Assembly (NCBI GenBank): GCA_034508935.3
Contig: CM067446.1
Location: 53,826,621 to 53,890,620, forward strand
From: Berghia stephanieae
Lineage: Eukaryota; Mollusca; Gastropoda; Nudibranchia; Aeolidiidae
DNA length: 64,000 nt
Direction: 5' to 3'
Under the pieces are notes generated by a model. It searched no databases, was not told the DNA's origin, and was given only the letters and a program-made list of their open reading frames with translations. A program made the translations under genes and the position numbers. This document shows positions 34,215 through 46,869 of the stretch, piece by piece; the first letter of the stretch is position 1, and every line of letters starts with the position of its first letter.

Positions 34215-37206
34215 TCACGTTGTGAACTCTAGCAATCGCGTGAAGGCATGTTGGCAACCGTTTTCAGCCACTTCAGCTGGGAGGCTATTCCATAGTCGGG
34301 CAGTGGAAGGGAAAAACGAATACATGTGGGCGTCTGTTTTTGATGTTGGGATGGTTACTCTTGCTGTGTGTCCCCTCGTATTTCTTGTGCCGATATCTTT
34401 GATGTCGTTTGGAAGTTTAAGGCACGAATTTTTGTAGTAGATCTTGTGGAACAATTTAAGTTTATCTATCTTTCTTCTCTTTTCCAGAGGTTCAAGGCCA
34501 ATCCGTTGTGATATTTCAGACGCACTTGAGAAAGGATCGAATGTGTTTGTGATGCGTCTTGCTGTTTTTCTTTGGATGTTTTCTAAGGTGTCGATGTTTT
34601 TCTTTGTATATGGGTCCCAAATTGAGCTGCCATACTCCAAAATTGGTCTAACAATAGTTTTAAAAGCAAGGGTTTGAGTTGTGATTGGGCATCTTTTTAA
34701 ATTGCGGGTGATGTAAGCGCTTGTTTGATTTACCTTTGAAGCCAGGTGACATATGTGGTCATTCCATTTGAGGTTTTTAGCAAACTCAATGCCAAGGTAT
34801 TTTGCTGTCTTTACATGTTCCAGGTTTTGACCATGAAGTTGGTATTCAAATGTAATAGGTGCTTTCTTATTTGTGATGGTTAGAACATTGCACTTTGATA
34901 CGTTAAATTCCATTTGATTTATTGTTTCCCATTCTTGTAATTTAGCTAGATCGTCATTTAGTGTTTTGCAGTCGTCTGTTGTTCTTATCTGATTATATAA
35001 TGCTGTGTCGTCAGCAAAGAGGCGCACTTTTGACCTTATACCTAGTGGAAGATCATTTATGTACACTAAAAATAGGACGGGCCCAAGGACTGAGCCCTGA
35101 GGTACGCCCGATGTCACCATCCCGATAGTGGAAGTCTCGCCGTCGACAAGAAGTTGTTGGGTGCGATTGTCCAGGAAAGTTGCAATCCATTGTAAGGTTT
35201 TGTTCCTGATACGAACGTCATACAATTTCTGGATTAACCGATGGTGAGGAACCTTGTCGAAGGCCTTGGCAAAGTCCAGTAGTACTAGATCAATTTGACC
35301 ACCTTTATCAATAGCAGCTGACAGATCATGTGTTAATGATAGAAGTTGAGTTTGACATGAGTGGTGCTTCCTAAATCCGTGCTGTTCATCACAAAAAATA
35401 CTGTTAGTTTCGAGATATTCAGTTATTGAGGATCTCACTATATGCTCCAACAGTTTGCAGCAAATGCAAGTTAATGAAATTGGACGGTAGTTTTGAGCCC
35501 TGCTTCTATCACCTTTCTTATAGATGGGTTGGACAAGAGCGTGCTTCCAAACAATTGGTATGTCTCCCGTTTCAAGAGAGAGTTTGAACAAATGTGTGAG
35601 GGCAGGTGCAAATTCGTTACTCAATATCTTTAAGAGACGGGATGGTATTTTGTCTGGGCCACATGCTTTCTTTGGATCTAGAGTGGTGAGGAGTTTGGAA
35701 ACGCCCTCTACTGTCACATTGATTTCGGCCATAGTGTTGGAATCGTTTTCTTCGCCTTGTAGTTGTTGAGTGGTAATTTTGGTATGAGCTTTTGAAGCAA
35801 AAACAGAGCAGAATTGGTTATTAAGTATGTCTGCTTTTTCCTTTGCATCAGAGTATAATACACGATCATGCTCAAGGGGCGCTATACCAACCGAATCGCA
35901 CCTCCTACTTTTTATAAATTTCCAGAGCTTTTTGTGTGAGTCTTCACTGACAAGTTCCTTAACATGATTATGATAGGCCTTTCTACTCTCTTTTTGTGTT
36001 TCTTTTTTCAGTCGGGCGTAATTGTACCAGTCTTTCTTACTGTTGGACTTTCTCGCTCTGCTCCATGCCTTTTGTTTCCGTCTAGATAATCGTTTGACTG
36101 TGGTGTTTATCCATGATTGGTGAAATTTCATTGAGCTTTTCTTCATTGGTACATGTTTGGTCATCATTTTGTTTAGGTGGTCGTTGATGGCAGTCCAAAC
36201 ATCCTCAGTGCTTTCTAGATGTTGATTAATTATGTTTTCACTAAAAAGACGTGTTTCTGTCCGCATTTCGGCGATATTTGCCTTTTTCCAAATAGTAATA
36301 GGGTGTGATTTTTTTGTGATTTTGTTTGCTTTGATAGTGCTTTCCGTGATGAGGATGTCATGGTCACTAATGCCTGGAATGGTTGTACACTTGACAATTA
36401 AATTTGGTCGATTTGTGATAAATAAGTCGAGGATATTTGTACCCCTTGTTGGATTTTTGTTTATTTGACTAAGGCCAAAATCTTGCAATTTGTTAATAAA
36501 TGCTTGGTTTATAAATGAAGGATATTGGTAACTGATTATTTTTCTTGTTCCCAATTGATATCAGGTAGGTTCAGGTCTCCGCTTAACCAGAGTACATTTT
36601 CGGGTCTAGGCTATCAATACAGCGTGTTATCTCAGTCATTTGTTCCATAGTTGAGTTTGAAGGTGTTCTATACATAGCGCCCACAGTGAGTAGGCCTTGT
36701 TCTGTTTTGATATTTACGATCACCGATTCTGATTTTGTTTGAATGTCAAGCTTTAATACTGAGAGGTTCGTTGTTGTTGCAACCAACACCCCGCCATACC
36801 TATCTTCTCGGTCTTTCCTGAACACGTTGAAATGTGTCTCTGGTGGGAATATTTCACTGTCCTTTATTTCGGAATGTAGCCATGTTTCAGTACCTATGAT
36901 GATGTCTGGTTTTATGTCTGGTATCAATTTCCAAAATTCCGGTAGTTTTAGAATTATACTTTGAAAGTTTATGGTCATAGTTCTAAACATGTTTCTCGGT
37001 TCACCATTACGGTCACTGTTAGTTTGCTTGTTTGCTATATTAAGCGTTTTATGATTTGAGTTGATTTGGTGATTGATTCTTTTTATTTCATTTGGCCTCA
37101 TATTGACCCTTCTTCCCCCGTTTGTTGTTATTGTCTTATTTTCACAAGCCACGTTCTCATGTTTACTTAAGTCCTGCATCCCATCAAAATGATCAGGTGT
37201 TGTCAT
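34215..37206 (-). mobile_element. Nearly complete LINE (endonuclease + reverse transcriptase), minus strand
   Basis: Two long minus-strand frames, 37206-36583 and 36554-34215, together encode an EN-RT protein. The endonuclease part shows PDIIIGTETWLHSEI and GGVLVATTTNL. A short stretch in a third frame at about 36605-36545 supplies SGDLNLPDINW, and the next frame supplies GISDHDILI. RT motifs are NYRPISLTC, QHGFRKHHSC, LVLLDFAKAFDKV, SGVPQGSVLGPVLFLVYIND and the catalytic FADDTALY, then PILEYGSSIWDP. This is the jockey/CR1/L2 type, clade unresolved. Two closely spaced frame changes in the endonuclease make it inactive as read. The rest is open, so it is young. An N-terminal extension or 5' leader may reach about 37570. 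The 3' end is T-rich on the coding strand. Confidence 0.93.
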
Positions 37207-37569
37207 TTATGGTTTGTTGATATGTTGATGTGTCGTTTACTATTGGCATGTTGTTGTGGTGTCGTTGAGTGGTATGTTGATCAGAGACCTTGGGCACCGT
37301 TGTGTGTTATGTACTTTGAGTGCTCTATTAGTATGAAAGGGCGGTGGTCTGTGACCTATTTGAATATTTATTTTTCTTCGTTTCCGCACACCACCACGAC
37401 TTGGTTGTAGCCGCTGGCTATTACTGCTATTATTGTTACCGTGATACCAAGACGATTCTGTGTCATTCCAGTAAATGTTGTCGTAATAAGGATAAAAATA
37501 GATATGGCACATCGTGACTAAAAATCGTAACGTAAGTGTAAATAATAAATGGCTAGTACAATACTTCAA

Positions 37570-39820
37570 ACAATGGGATCTACACCACTAAAATGTTAAT
37601 TTATCTAAAAATCCTCTTATGAATTTCCAAGAAATATATATCACAATGTAGAATAAAACTTTATTAAAACGACTGTATAAAAATATTCCAGACTTTTGTT
37701 TTAGAAATCAATAAAAATCACACAATTCGGGAGAGAAATAACAACACGGCTGCCGGTTAGGCGAACTACACACTTGTCTCTAGCTCAGTCTGCCAGCTTA
37801 TCAAATTTTCCTAATTTGTAAATTATTTGCAGTTCTCTGATCATTACTGCTGTTCTAGATATTTAAGCCTTTCTGCCTTATTCTGCTCTTATTCATGGCT
37901 CACAATATAATTTTATTCACTTTCAGTTTAATGGAGGTTTGCAATTTTGTATACAATTGGGTGTGATCTCTGAGGTCACTAACCTTGCTCAAAGGCCTGT
38001 AATTTATCTGTCAATTAAGAAGAGTTAGTTATTTTTTTCGTACTTTTTTTACCTACAATATCAACCTTGAGATTTCCATAACAGCTTGCCCACGATCACC
38101 AAGAACCAGGAGAAAATAGGATAGCATGAGTTTGAACCACAGAGAAAAAAGCAGTGGTATTGCCTACAAATGCTGATCTGATGCAGCTGTGAGAGGATAG
38201 TTCAAGAAGAGTCAAGCGATCAATGCACTGACTTTGTGCCCGAATTTTATAGAGCAGGGAAAGATGAATGTAGAGTGATAAATTTTCAAGCAAGCAATGA
38301 CTAACTTTGTCGTTTCAAGACAGCATTATTTTCAGTTGAAACTGCCACTGTGGATGGTCGAAAAAAATACAGCCATAGTCAAATGCTATATCTCCTCCCT
38401 CCCCTCCACACAAGCATTATTGGTTGCTTCACTACAACAACAATTCTCCACAATGACATTTTTACTGGTTTCAACATTGTCGTTTTCGAGAGGTTGGATT
38501 GTATTTATGTAGACATGGATGCCAGATCTCCATCAGTTGTTGGCATGGTAGTGTTTTCAAGTTTGTGAACGATTGTCTTTCATTATTGTGGCACCGTAGT
38601 CAGCTGTGCTTTTTTTTTTTGGTGGGGGGGGATATGTTTTTATTATGATTATTATTCATTTTTTTCATCTCTGATGCTGTCAATCATGACATACCTCTCT
38701 TCTGATTGGCAAGATAACTGCCAGTAGTTTTGTGTTTTTCTGTTTGTATGTCAAGTAATATGAAGCATAGAATTGATATATAGACAACTCTTTTATCAAC
38801 ATGATGTCAAAGACCCATTCATTTTTGCTAAACAACGTTAGTAATTAAAGATTTCGTATATAGGCATAAGTTTTAACTGAGCTGGTTATATCGACATTGC
38901 AATCTATCGATATTGTCAAAAATTGTTGGTTTTTTAATATAACTTATAATTGACTAAGGATATCCTATTGTGAAGTAAAACACAACAGTCAATGAAAATA
39001 CTTATATCCTGCTATTAGGTAAAATAAAAACCAATGAAAATCCAAAGACATCCCATGAGGTTAGTGCTGAAGTCTAGTCCTGAACGACCCAAGTGTTTCT
39101 CTATTGATACTGGGAATTCCTGTTATTACTTTGCTTTCATCAAATAGGTAATTGAGAAATGCTCCCCATCATCCTTACTCAATGCTCACCACAATCACCT
39201 CTGTGCGACACTGTCTACCTGTTTCACAAGCTGCCTGGAAAATCCCATGCTCTCAGTCTAGGACAGAGATATCTCTTATATGCAGTAGGGTTGCTCAGCT
39301 CCTCAGGTCAAAATAATCGATATCCAGTCTAGATACTGCTCGACACTAGTTAGGTATCAGTCAAAGCCATTGTTGCCGATGAAAAGAATGCTTGAAGTAG
39401 AGTTAGTTGAGGTGGATACCCTATTATTGGAACCAGTTTTCGACTATGCCGCTATAGCAGCTATCAAAACCCTCCACTGCTGTACACATCATTCTGAGAG
39501 CGCTTCTTTATTTGACTCCATTGCCAGTGCTGAGGACAGGATATGTAAAATGTAGTCTAAACCCGTCTCTGAGTAAGCGAGTGAGACCGATATTTCGGTC
39601 ATTTTGGTCAACTTCACTGCTCCATTAAATAAAAACCATCAAAGTTATGACAATGAAACTTTGAGCAAACGAAAGTGCTTTCTTTTATCTTTCGTTTCAT
39701 GGTATTTTTATTTTGTTAAAAGAATATTTACATTTTCAAAATATTTTTTACAATATGCATACTTTCACGGCCAAACGCGCACAGAAAATCGTGGTCCAGA
39801 GCACCTACTGCTGTTTAAAG
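37570..39820 (+). other. DPF intron 9, unassigned segment
   Basis: No supported gene. The sequence around 37.7-37.8 kb may be the 5' end of the minus-strand LINE. No convincing repeat boundary was found in 38-39.8 kb. Confidence 0.4.
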
Positions 39821-39825
39821 TCTTG

Positions 39826-40082
39826 GCAACAAGCGCCGTGGAATCATATTCGCATGAGAAGTGTATGTTTTTGTTGTCGAAATATCACTCTTTCTAGTGG
39901 TTCACGGGCTAATTTCTAAGTTGGCTACAAGTGGGCTAAAATCTCATTTTAATTTTTCAAATAACAAAAAAATGCATTTTTACTGGAAAAATCGGAAAAC
40001 CCTTACCATCATATTAAAATTCAGCCTTTTTTCTTTATAATATCAAAAAATCATAATGATACGAAACCACGGCGCTTGTTGC
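39826..40082. mobile_element. Small palindromic element with 16-bp perfect inverted ends
   Basis: GCAACAAGCGCCGTGG at 39826-39841 is perfectly inverted at 40067-40082, and weaker similarity continues inward (ATCATATTCG against CGTATCATTATGA). The size (257 bp) fits a MITE. No clear target duplication was found. Confidence 0.5.
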
Positions 40083-40182
40083 GTCAATTTACAAAACAGC
40101 CGGTCGAAGCCACTTTCTTTTTCTACCGTACGCCATTACTGCAATGTGTGTGTAGCTACTGCTCTCACATTTTTTCATCGTT

Positions 40183-43100
40183 ATGGCGACTTCACGGTCT
40201 GAAACTGCCAACATCTTGCACAACTAATTGGTAAGTGTTACTATATATTGTTTTCAGTCATGATTTGAAAAGTTAATAGATAAATATTAGTTTATTTTGA
40301 TTTAATTGCCCAAGTCACTGTCATCGAGTCATCACTGCCATCCGTCGATCAACCGGTCACTTTCTAAAGTTTGTTTATTTTCTTCAGTTCCGTCAATTCA
40401 CAGTCTGACTATCGAATTTGTATTTTCAAAATTATATTTCAATTTATAGCCTATTGATTTGTTTCTCTTTTGTTTATTTTAACTGATATATTAGCTGGTG
40501 TTGATGCGTTTTTCTCGTATTCTGAATCAGAATGGCTGCCAAGAATATGCATGGTCTTATTTCAGTTTTCTGATCGAAGTGGACTAGTCCATTATATAGA
40601 ATGGGGGTTGTCATAGATTATAAATTGAGTTTTGCTTTTCGATTTTAAGTTATCAAAGGTCTCCCATTGAGATTTATTGTATTATTTACCGACCAAAAGA
40701 GTTATCAAAGACACTGGCAGGCACAAGTTCATCATTTAATGAAAATATTTTGAGATACGTACCCCGTATTTTAGCTCATTAACCTTAAGCAGCCTGTTGA
40801 TTTGGAACAGTCCAAAGCTGTTGATATATTAGACATTTTTTCTATTAACCTTTTAGATTATTAAATTATTAGTTCTTTAAACTTCTACTTAGCTAATAAT
40901 AATGTAGGCATTGTTTTAGTCATTGATATTGATAATGATATTTGCATTCATAGTTTTTGGGTTTTTAAAAAAGCCCCCCCCCCCCCCCCCCCCCCCCCCC
41001 CCCTTCTCTCTCTCTCTCATATTTTTTTCTCAGCCAACATGCTATATTCTTATTTGATTTATTATGTACTTTCAAATGGAATAAGAACATTTTCTCTTGC
41101 ATCTATTTTACGGATGATATATATATTATATTTATTATATAGCTGGGTTTTCGGATTGATTTCCTAAGCAGAATGTGCTTATATCTGATGTCATGATTGG
41201 ATAGTCTTATTTTGATATTTTAATCTACATGTGAGGTCTAGGAAGAAATTGTCATAAACATTCATTTATCTTTTTTTCTTTCACCACAGCGGATGATAGC
41301 TACCATGCCATGTTTAAAAGGTTTACCAGAGAAGGAAAGGGAAGAAGACCTGATGCCAATCCACCAACCCTCACCAATCGAGTGCTTGTCCAGCTGTGGG
41401 ATATCATGCTGTTCAGTGGCCAAGAACAGAAGATGGTATGTTACACCTACTCTTATGTCATACCCAATTTTCCTGTCATGTGTGTTTAAGAATGTTGCTA
41501 TGGTATGGATAGTGAAAGTACCGTCTTTTTAGCACAAATACAAAACATTTATAAAACACTTATTCGAAGTAAACAGCATGACTGGTTTACAATTTGTTTA
41601 ACTAATTACTGTTTTTAAGTTGATCCCGTCTTGATGTTTAAAGTATTTATTTAGCTTAATAGAGGAGAAACTCAACAATTATATTATTGTCATTGAAGCT
41701 TCTCATTTGTTTTGTCTTTTCTCTTTTGCGTTCAAAGCTTCATGCAGCATGTTTTGATAATTGAATGGTGTACATTTAACTCATAAGATGGGGTACTCCT
41801 CCCTTTAGGTGCTTTACAACTTGCAGACAAAGGCAATGGAGGTTTTCTGAATTTAATGTTCGATAAGGAAAATATTTTCAAAGTGCCTTTTGTTGAGGGC
41901 AGGCTGTCAATGTGTCATGTAGACGCAGGTTAGTAAACGTGTTCTAATTGGTCGGTAACAAACGATCTAATTCTAATAACAGCAAAAAATTGGGGATCAG
42001 AGGTCAATGTTGCTATCCAGGGGTGTCGTTATCCAGAGGTTGTACTGTATTATAAAAATTTAATGGTATCAGTAGACCCTATTAATGGCTTTTTTTGTCA
42101 TGTGTGGACTTATCAATTTTTCATTGTTTCATGCAATTGTATGATTTTTTTTCTCTTGAAGGTACAAGACTGGTTTGGCTACCTCTACAGTGACCATCCT
42201 CTTTTGCAAGCATCATGTGATCGGCTACGCAGCATAATGTCCTCTGCATATTCAAGAGCTTTTCAATTGGTGGATGGTCCTCAGGATGTGTTCAGGGAGT
42301 ATTTAGATAATGTTTTTGACTTTAATTTTATTTCAGATGTTTTATCAGCAGCTCATATTGACAGGAAAATTTTGTTAGGAGACCATGAAGACTTCATAAG
42401 ACCAAATGACTTCAAACTTTCAAATAAAATAGTTTTAGATTTAGAAAAATTTCAAACTTCAGAGAGATTAAACTCCAACTTTACAGCCAACTGGCTTTTC
42501 TTTATAATCAGTGGAACTGAACAAAAAGATGGGGATAAAATGTTATCAAGAATTTGATCTTAAGGATAAATAAACTAAAAGCTCAAAAAAAGAAACTCCA
42601 ATCAAGTAAAAAAATCAGTGCAAATGAATTTGAGCAATTTTTAGAGGAAGAATTCATATATGAAATACAACATTTTTCAGGAAGACAAACTAAAAATTTG
42701 ATTAGTGCTTCAGTATCAAATGACTTAAATGAAACTCCAATTGAATCTAATGTATGCAAAATTACAAATGCTAAGGAATCTTCTCAGCCAAATTTTGAAT
42801 TTTTAAAAAACAGAATAGATGCTCTTAAGAAACAACTTGAACTTTCTGATAAAGTGAAAAGGGACAATTTAAAATTAATTGCACGATGAGTTAAAGAGGA
42901 GAATAGAGTTGAGTAGAGGTGTCTGCCAAAATAATGAAGTAGATAATTTGCTAGAGAAACTTTTAACATCTCAGAAATAAAAAAAATAATAACAGAAGCA
43001 ATTAAAGATCAAATTAGATACCATAAAGTTATTAGAAATGTAAAAGATATAAACCTTAGCCTGTCAGGGTCTCATGAAGAATTGGTCTCAAAATTAAAAA

Positions 43101-43312
43101 GTTTTCTTGGCTAGCAATATTTTTTTCTTGATTCTCATTTCATAATCCATTGTATCACCATGGTATTGGTCTTTTCAAATTTTAACATTTACTAAACTCG
43201 TTTTTGCGATATTTTTAGCATTATCTTAGTTAAGCACACCTGTATGTATAATTAAATTCAATCCATTTGTATTTTGTGATAAAAAAATGTATTTAAAAAA
43301 TTGATTAATAAA
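40183..43312 (+). pseudogene. Unrecognised spliced coding unit nested in DPF intron 9, frame-broken
   Basis: ATGGCGACTTCACGG opens a short first exon (40183-40230) with a strong GTAAGT donor. An exon at 41290-41435 (DDSYHAMFKRFTREGKGRRP ... QLWDIMLFSGQEQKM) ends at GTATGT in phase 0. It joins an exon at 42162 (VQDWFGYLYSDHPLLQASCD ... YLDNVFDFNFISDVLSAAHI), also phase 0. The last exon continues as lysine-rich helical sequence in other frames to HEELVSKLKSFLG and a stop at 43112-43114, with AATAAA at 43307. About three frame changes lie in the last exon, and the first exon as read also does not open into the second. I do not recognise the family. A transposon-derived gene is possible, since the C-terminal pattern recalls orphan proteins of invertebrate transposons. 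It uses the same strand as DPF, and none of it fits the DPF phases in the frame that reads through. Confidence 0.5.
40975..41020. repeat. C homopolymer plus (CT)n
   Basis: A run of about 28 C followed by CTCTCTCT. The length is likely unreliable. Confidence 0.9.
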
Positions 43313-44469
43313 TGTCATTTTGTTAAACATGACAAAATGAAAGATTTTCATTCTGTTGTTCTGACTTTATTTTATAAATCAGTGTTGTTTTTGTTTTCAG
43401 AAATGAATAGAGCTCATTGTCCTCTTTTGATTGATACCAAGATCATCAAGATCGGTTAATAAGTAAATATTTTGGGAGTTTTCAAAATTCTCTACTTTTG
43501 GCTAATTTTACTCTTTTCGCGAGCGCGTGCGAAAAATGGATTTTTCGCTCTATTTGAAGTCGTGGAACTGAAAAAGTATGCATCTAAACCTATTGAAAAA
43601 AATTGGAGGCATTCACAGCAACATTTTGTCTGGCTCAAATTAATTTTAATGAGTTTGCTTGATTTACGTTCTTGCACTGCTGGTTCAAAAATGAGGGTTT
43701 TGGGCCATCTGTACGGGACCGTATTTCGACCTGTTTTTGCGAAAACTCAAATTGTCATAACTTCCTTAAAAATTAAGATATTTAGATGATTTTGGTATCG
43801 TTTCACTCAGGACAACTAGTTCTATCAATTGAACAGCTTAGAAATATCATGTGAGAGTGATCTAATTTTGGGTTTAGACTACCTAAATGCATGGCCTTCA
43901 GAAACAGACCACAATAACTGACTTTTCAAAGTCAAATAAAATGATATATCATAAATTTCAAAGTCAGCCCTTTAAAGGGTCACCAAATCATCCAGACTTT
44001 ACCTTGTTGTTGTCTTTTATTTTCCGTTTTTTCCCCTTTTATTTATTATTTTTTTGGGGGGAAGGACTGATATCGACATGGTGGTCCCAATGATCTGATG
44101 TCCATATATCCATCCTCGGCTGTATTTGAAATAGGATGTAGATTTAGTCTGAAGACCAAAAGTTTTGTAATTTTCTGCCCGAAACTAACAAGGTTTCATA
44201 CCTCAACTGCTGGCACCCATGTGTTTGTTCCAGTTGCTTATTTGCTTGCATTATAATTATGGCCTACAACAGAGAACGGCCTCATGCCATATTTTGGCAA
44301 ACAGTATGATGAGTTGGCTGTTTAACCATGATTTATCATGAATTTAATTCAATACATGCTCATTATTTAGTATGTGTGATAATCAAAGTTGGTAATCTAT
44401 TGAGGTTTTACTGAATATTTGAGACCATTTTACTCATATCTTACTACATATTTGTTGATGTCTTTACAG
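43313..44469 (+). other. DPF intron 9, 3' part
   Basis: No supported gene. A GCGAGCGCGTGCG patch lies near 43518. The final 30 bp include the branch and pyrimidine region for exon 10. Confidence 0.45.
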
Positions 44470-44551
44470 GACCAGCTTTTGTTTTGTGACGATTGTGACA
44501 GAGGTTACCATATGTATTGTCTTAATCCACCTCTGTCAGAACCTCCTGAAG
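44470..44551 (+). CDS. DPF: DPF exon 10, core of PHD2
   Basis: The acceptor GTCTTTACAG is followed by [20 protein letters not shown] and PLSEPPEG, nearly identical to vertebrate DPF. The ligands CxxC (FCDDC) and H-x2-C (YHMYC) are intact. The donor is GTAAGC, phase 1. Confidence 0.98.
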
Positions 44552-44916
44552 GTAAGCAAATTGTCAGGCTTATATTTAACCTGCCCATATAATGATTACT
44601 AAATTTATGTATTTTAATATAGTCTATTAATGTTTTTCTTTGGGATTACCTCTTTAGTTGGATTTGGTTCATGTTTATTACATATTACTATTATTGACTC
44701 TTGTTTTTGTTGTGTTAATTCTTTCAAATGATATCATGACAAACTTTAAAGACATGTCACAAGGTTTAATTTAGGCACAATAGTATTTCACATTATTTAT
44801 GAAAATAGTAACTCAAAATGCTACTCTCACTCTCAGAGCCTCCACTGACACTGTGTTAGTGTTAATATTATCATAGAATCCCTATTGAGATATGTTCTTA
44901 TGATTGAATATTTCAG

Positions 44917-44984
44917 GTAATTGGAGCTGCCATCTTTGCATTGAAGAATTCCATGGAGGCAAAAAACCAGCTGGAATGAATTGA
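44917..44984 (+). CDS. DPF: DPF exon 11, end of PHD2 and C terminus
   Basis: The acceptor TATTTCAG leads to GNWSCHLCIEEFHGGKKPAG and MN, then TGA. WSCHLC gives the last Cys pair of PHD2. Summed over eleven exons the coding length is 1242 nt, exactly 413 codons plus stop, with every junction in phase, so this is an intact host gene. Known family role: histone-tail reading by the BAF complex in the nucleus. Whether it is DPF1, 2 or 3 is not applicable if the lineage has one d4 gene. Confidence 0.97.
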
Positions 44985-45022
44985 CAATGTCACGGTTCAA
45001 CAGTTGATGTTTTTTTATATTT

Positions 45023-45028
45023 AATAAA
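45023..45028 (+). terminator. Candidate poly(A) signal of DPF
   Basis: AATAAA lies 39 bp after the DPF stop. This would give a very short 3' UTR, and later signals (for example AATAAA at about 45751) may be used as well. Confidence 0.45.
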
Positions 45029-45029
45029 T

Positions 45030-46155
45030 CAATTTCTTTTGATGAATTATTGTCTGTTCAGTCAGCAACAGTTTCTGGGTTCTAATTCTAACTTTGGTTG
45101 TTGCTGTAGAATCCATAGTTGGCCGTTTCCCTATTATCGGGAAAGAAAAAAAATGCTATTCGGAAATTTTCTTATTACAAATTTTTTTTTTTTACAGTTT
45201 ACATATTCTCGCTGCTTATTAATTCTTACTAATCTGGATTTAAAGCATTACCAAAAGTTAGCTGATGGTATCAAAGATCGGAAAAAAATGACAATTACAT
45301 TTAGAACTGTTTTCTGTATCATTTTCTATTAACACTACTTTTCATTGTATTAATTTCCAAAGCAAATTACGAGATTATTACTTAGTATTGAAATGTGAAT
45401 CAGGTAGTTCTGTTGACTGTCATAAACTAAATAAGGTACACTTACATAAATGAATTTAGAATAAAGAAAACTGAGTTATAGATTTATTCTTGTAAACTGT
45501 TAAGTACATTTACTACACCAAAAAATGTGCTTTCTGCTGGTGGCATTAATACAGAGATCAATTATTGGTTCAAGCTTTTAACTATTATCTCAGATCCATA
45601 AACTCATTGTTTCTTCAATTATTATCTCTTGAAGACATCAGACCATGTAACGGAAGATGCTATCAAATTTATCAAGGCATGAATATGTAACCCTTTCTCT
45701 TTTTCTTTTTCTTAATGTTGTAATTATTGTTATATAAACATCGTCATGTGTAATAAATATTTTCAAATGTCATTAAACATTAAACAAATTGTTTTTATTC
45801 ATCTCATACCTTTTGTCATGTCTCATGTTTGTAATATGAGAAGAGAGTTGGGTGGAAGGGGGAGTTTTCGTTCTATTTCTCTATTTATCCTATACTTTCT
45901 TTTACTTGTATCTACCTTCAGTTCTGATGTGACTTTGCCATTTTATCTTTAATTATTGTATTCACTTAGATTGTACAGTGGGACCCATTTATAACGGATC
46001 TAGTTATATAAAGGGTTTTTTCTCCCTTTTTTCTTTTAGTAAAATTTACTGGCTGTTGCAGGGCCTGCCAAACGATTATAACAGGGGCATTGAAACATAG
46101 TTAATATCTCCAAATACAATGCTTAAGCACACATAATGCTGGGGTGGGCTGCAAC
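45030..46155. other. Downstream flank of DPF, no gene seen
   Basis: AT-rich. At about 45975 CAGTGGGACCCATTTATAACGG resembles one end of a Tigger-like element, but no partner end was located. Confidence 0.4.
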
Positions 46156-46861
46156 TTAAGGGGCGGTTTGGGTCTCATTGTATTAGGAAAATCCTTCGAA
46201 AAATTGAGATTTTTGTGGAAAATGATATTTTATTATCTTAGAAATAATATAATTGAAGTAGACTATAAAGGCACGATAAATACAGTCGAAAATGGTACAG
46301 GTAGTAAGAAAAGTGTGAAAAACGGGAAGCTATTTTGCTATTTTCTCAATACGTCATTTTTCTAGGGGTATGGGATACTGTGTCAAACGTTTCTCAGAAT
46401 CTATTCAATGAAATTGTCTGAAAAGTTCCACAGTTACAGAGATAATGTAATATGTCGCCATAGAGAGATTTTTTGGATAAAATATGTGAATTTTGAATTA
46501 TAATCCTAATTTTGAATTTTTAACATCAATTTTGTCATGACATTTTGATTCTCAACTTTGTAATGTTCTAATAAAAATTCCATAAGCTAAAGCCGTAAAA
46601 TCTCTCTATGCTATGGTGACACACGATGGTACAATATTAAGAAGAAGAATATGAAGGTCATTCCTTCATTAGTTTTTGTGGAACGTTTGCCACAAGATTG
46701 TTATATTTTTTTATGTCAGACCCCCAAATTAGGCATCAACACAGATAATTTAAATTATTCACCATAAATGTTGTTTTTTAACCTATAACTAATGACAATA
46801 CATAATGATTAAATATAGGTAATTCAATTTTTTTTTAGAAAAGACCCAAACTGCCCCTTAA
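46156..46861. mobile_element. ~700-bp non-autonomous element with TTAA target sites
   Basis: TTAA at 46156-46159 and 46858-46861 flank inverted ends GGGGCGGTTTGGGTCT and AGACCCAAACTGCCCC (one mismatch in 16). TTAA duplications point to piggyBac or Kolobok type elements. No transposase was found. The interior is AT-rich. Confidence 0.78.
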
Positions 46862-46869
46862 GGGGACCA

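Noticed and set aside
41293-41532. Alternative DPF exon in intron 9
   Set aside because: The reading compatible with DPF phase lacks PHD-like residues, while the other frame joins cleanly to 42162. It belongs to the nested unit.
41960-42055. CAGTACAACCTCTGGATAACG-type end of a Tigger-like element
   Set aside because: Only one end was seen; without a partner end or duplication it is not called as an element.
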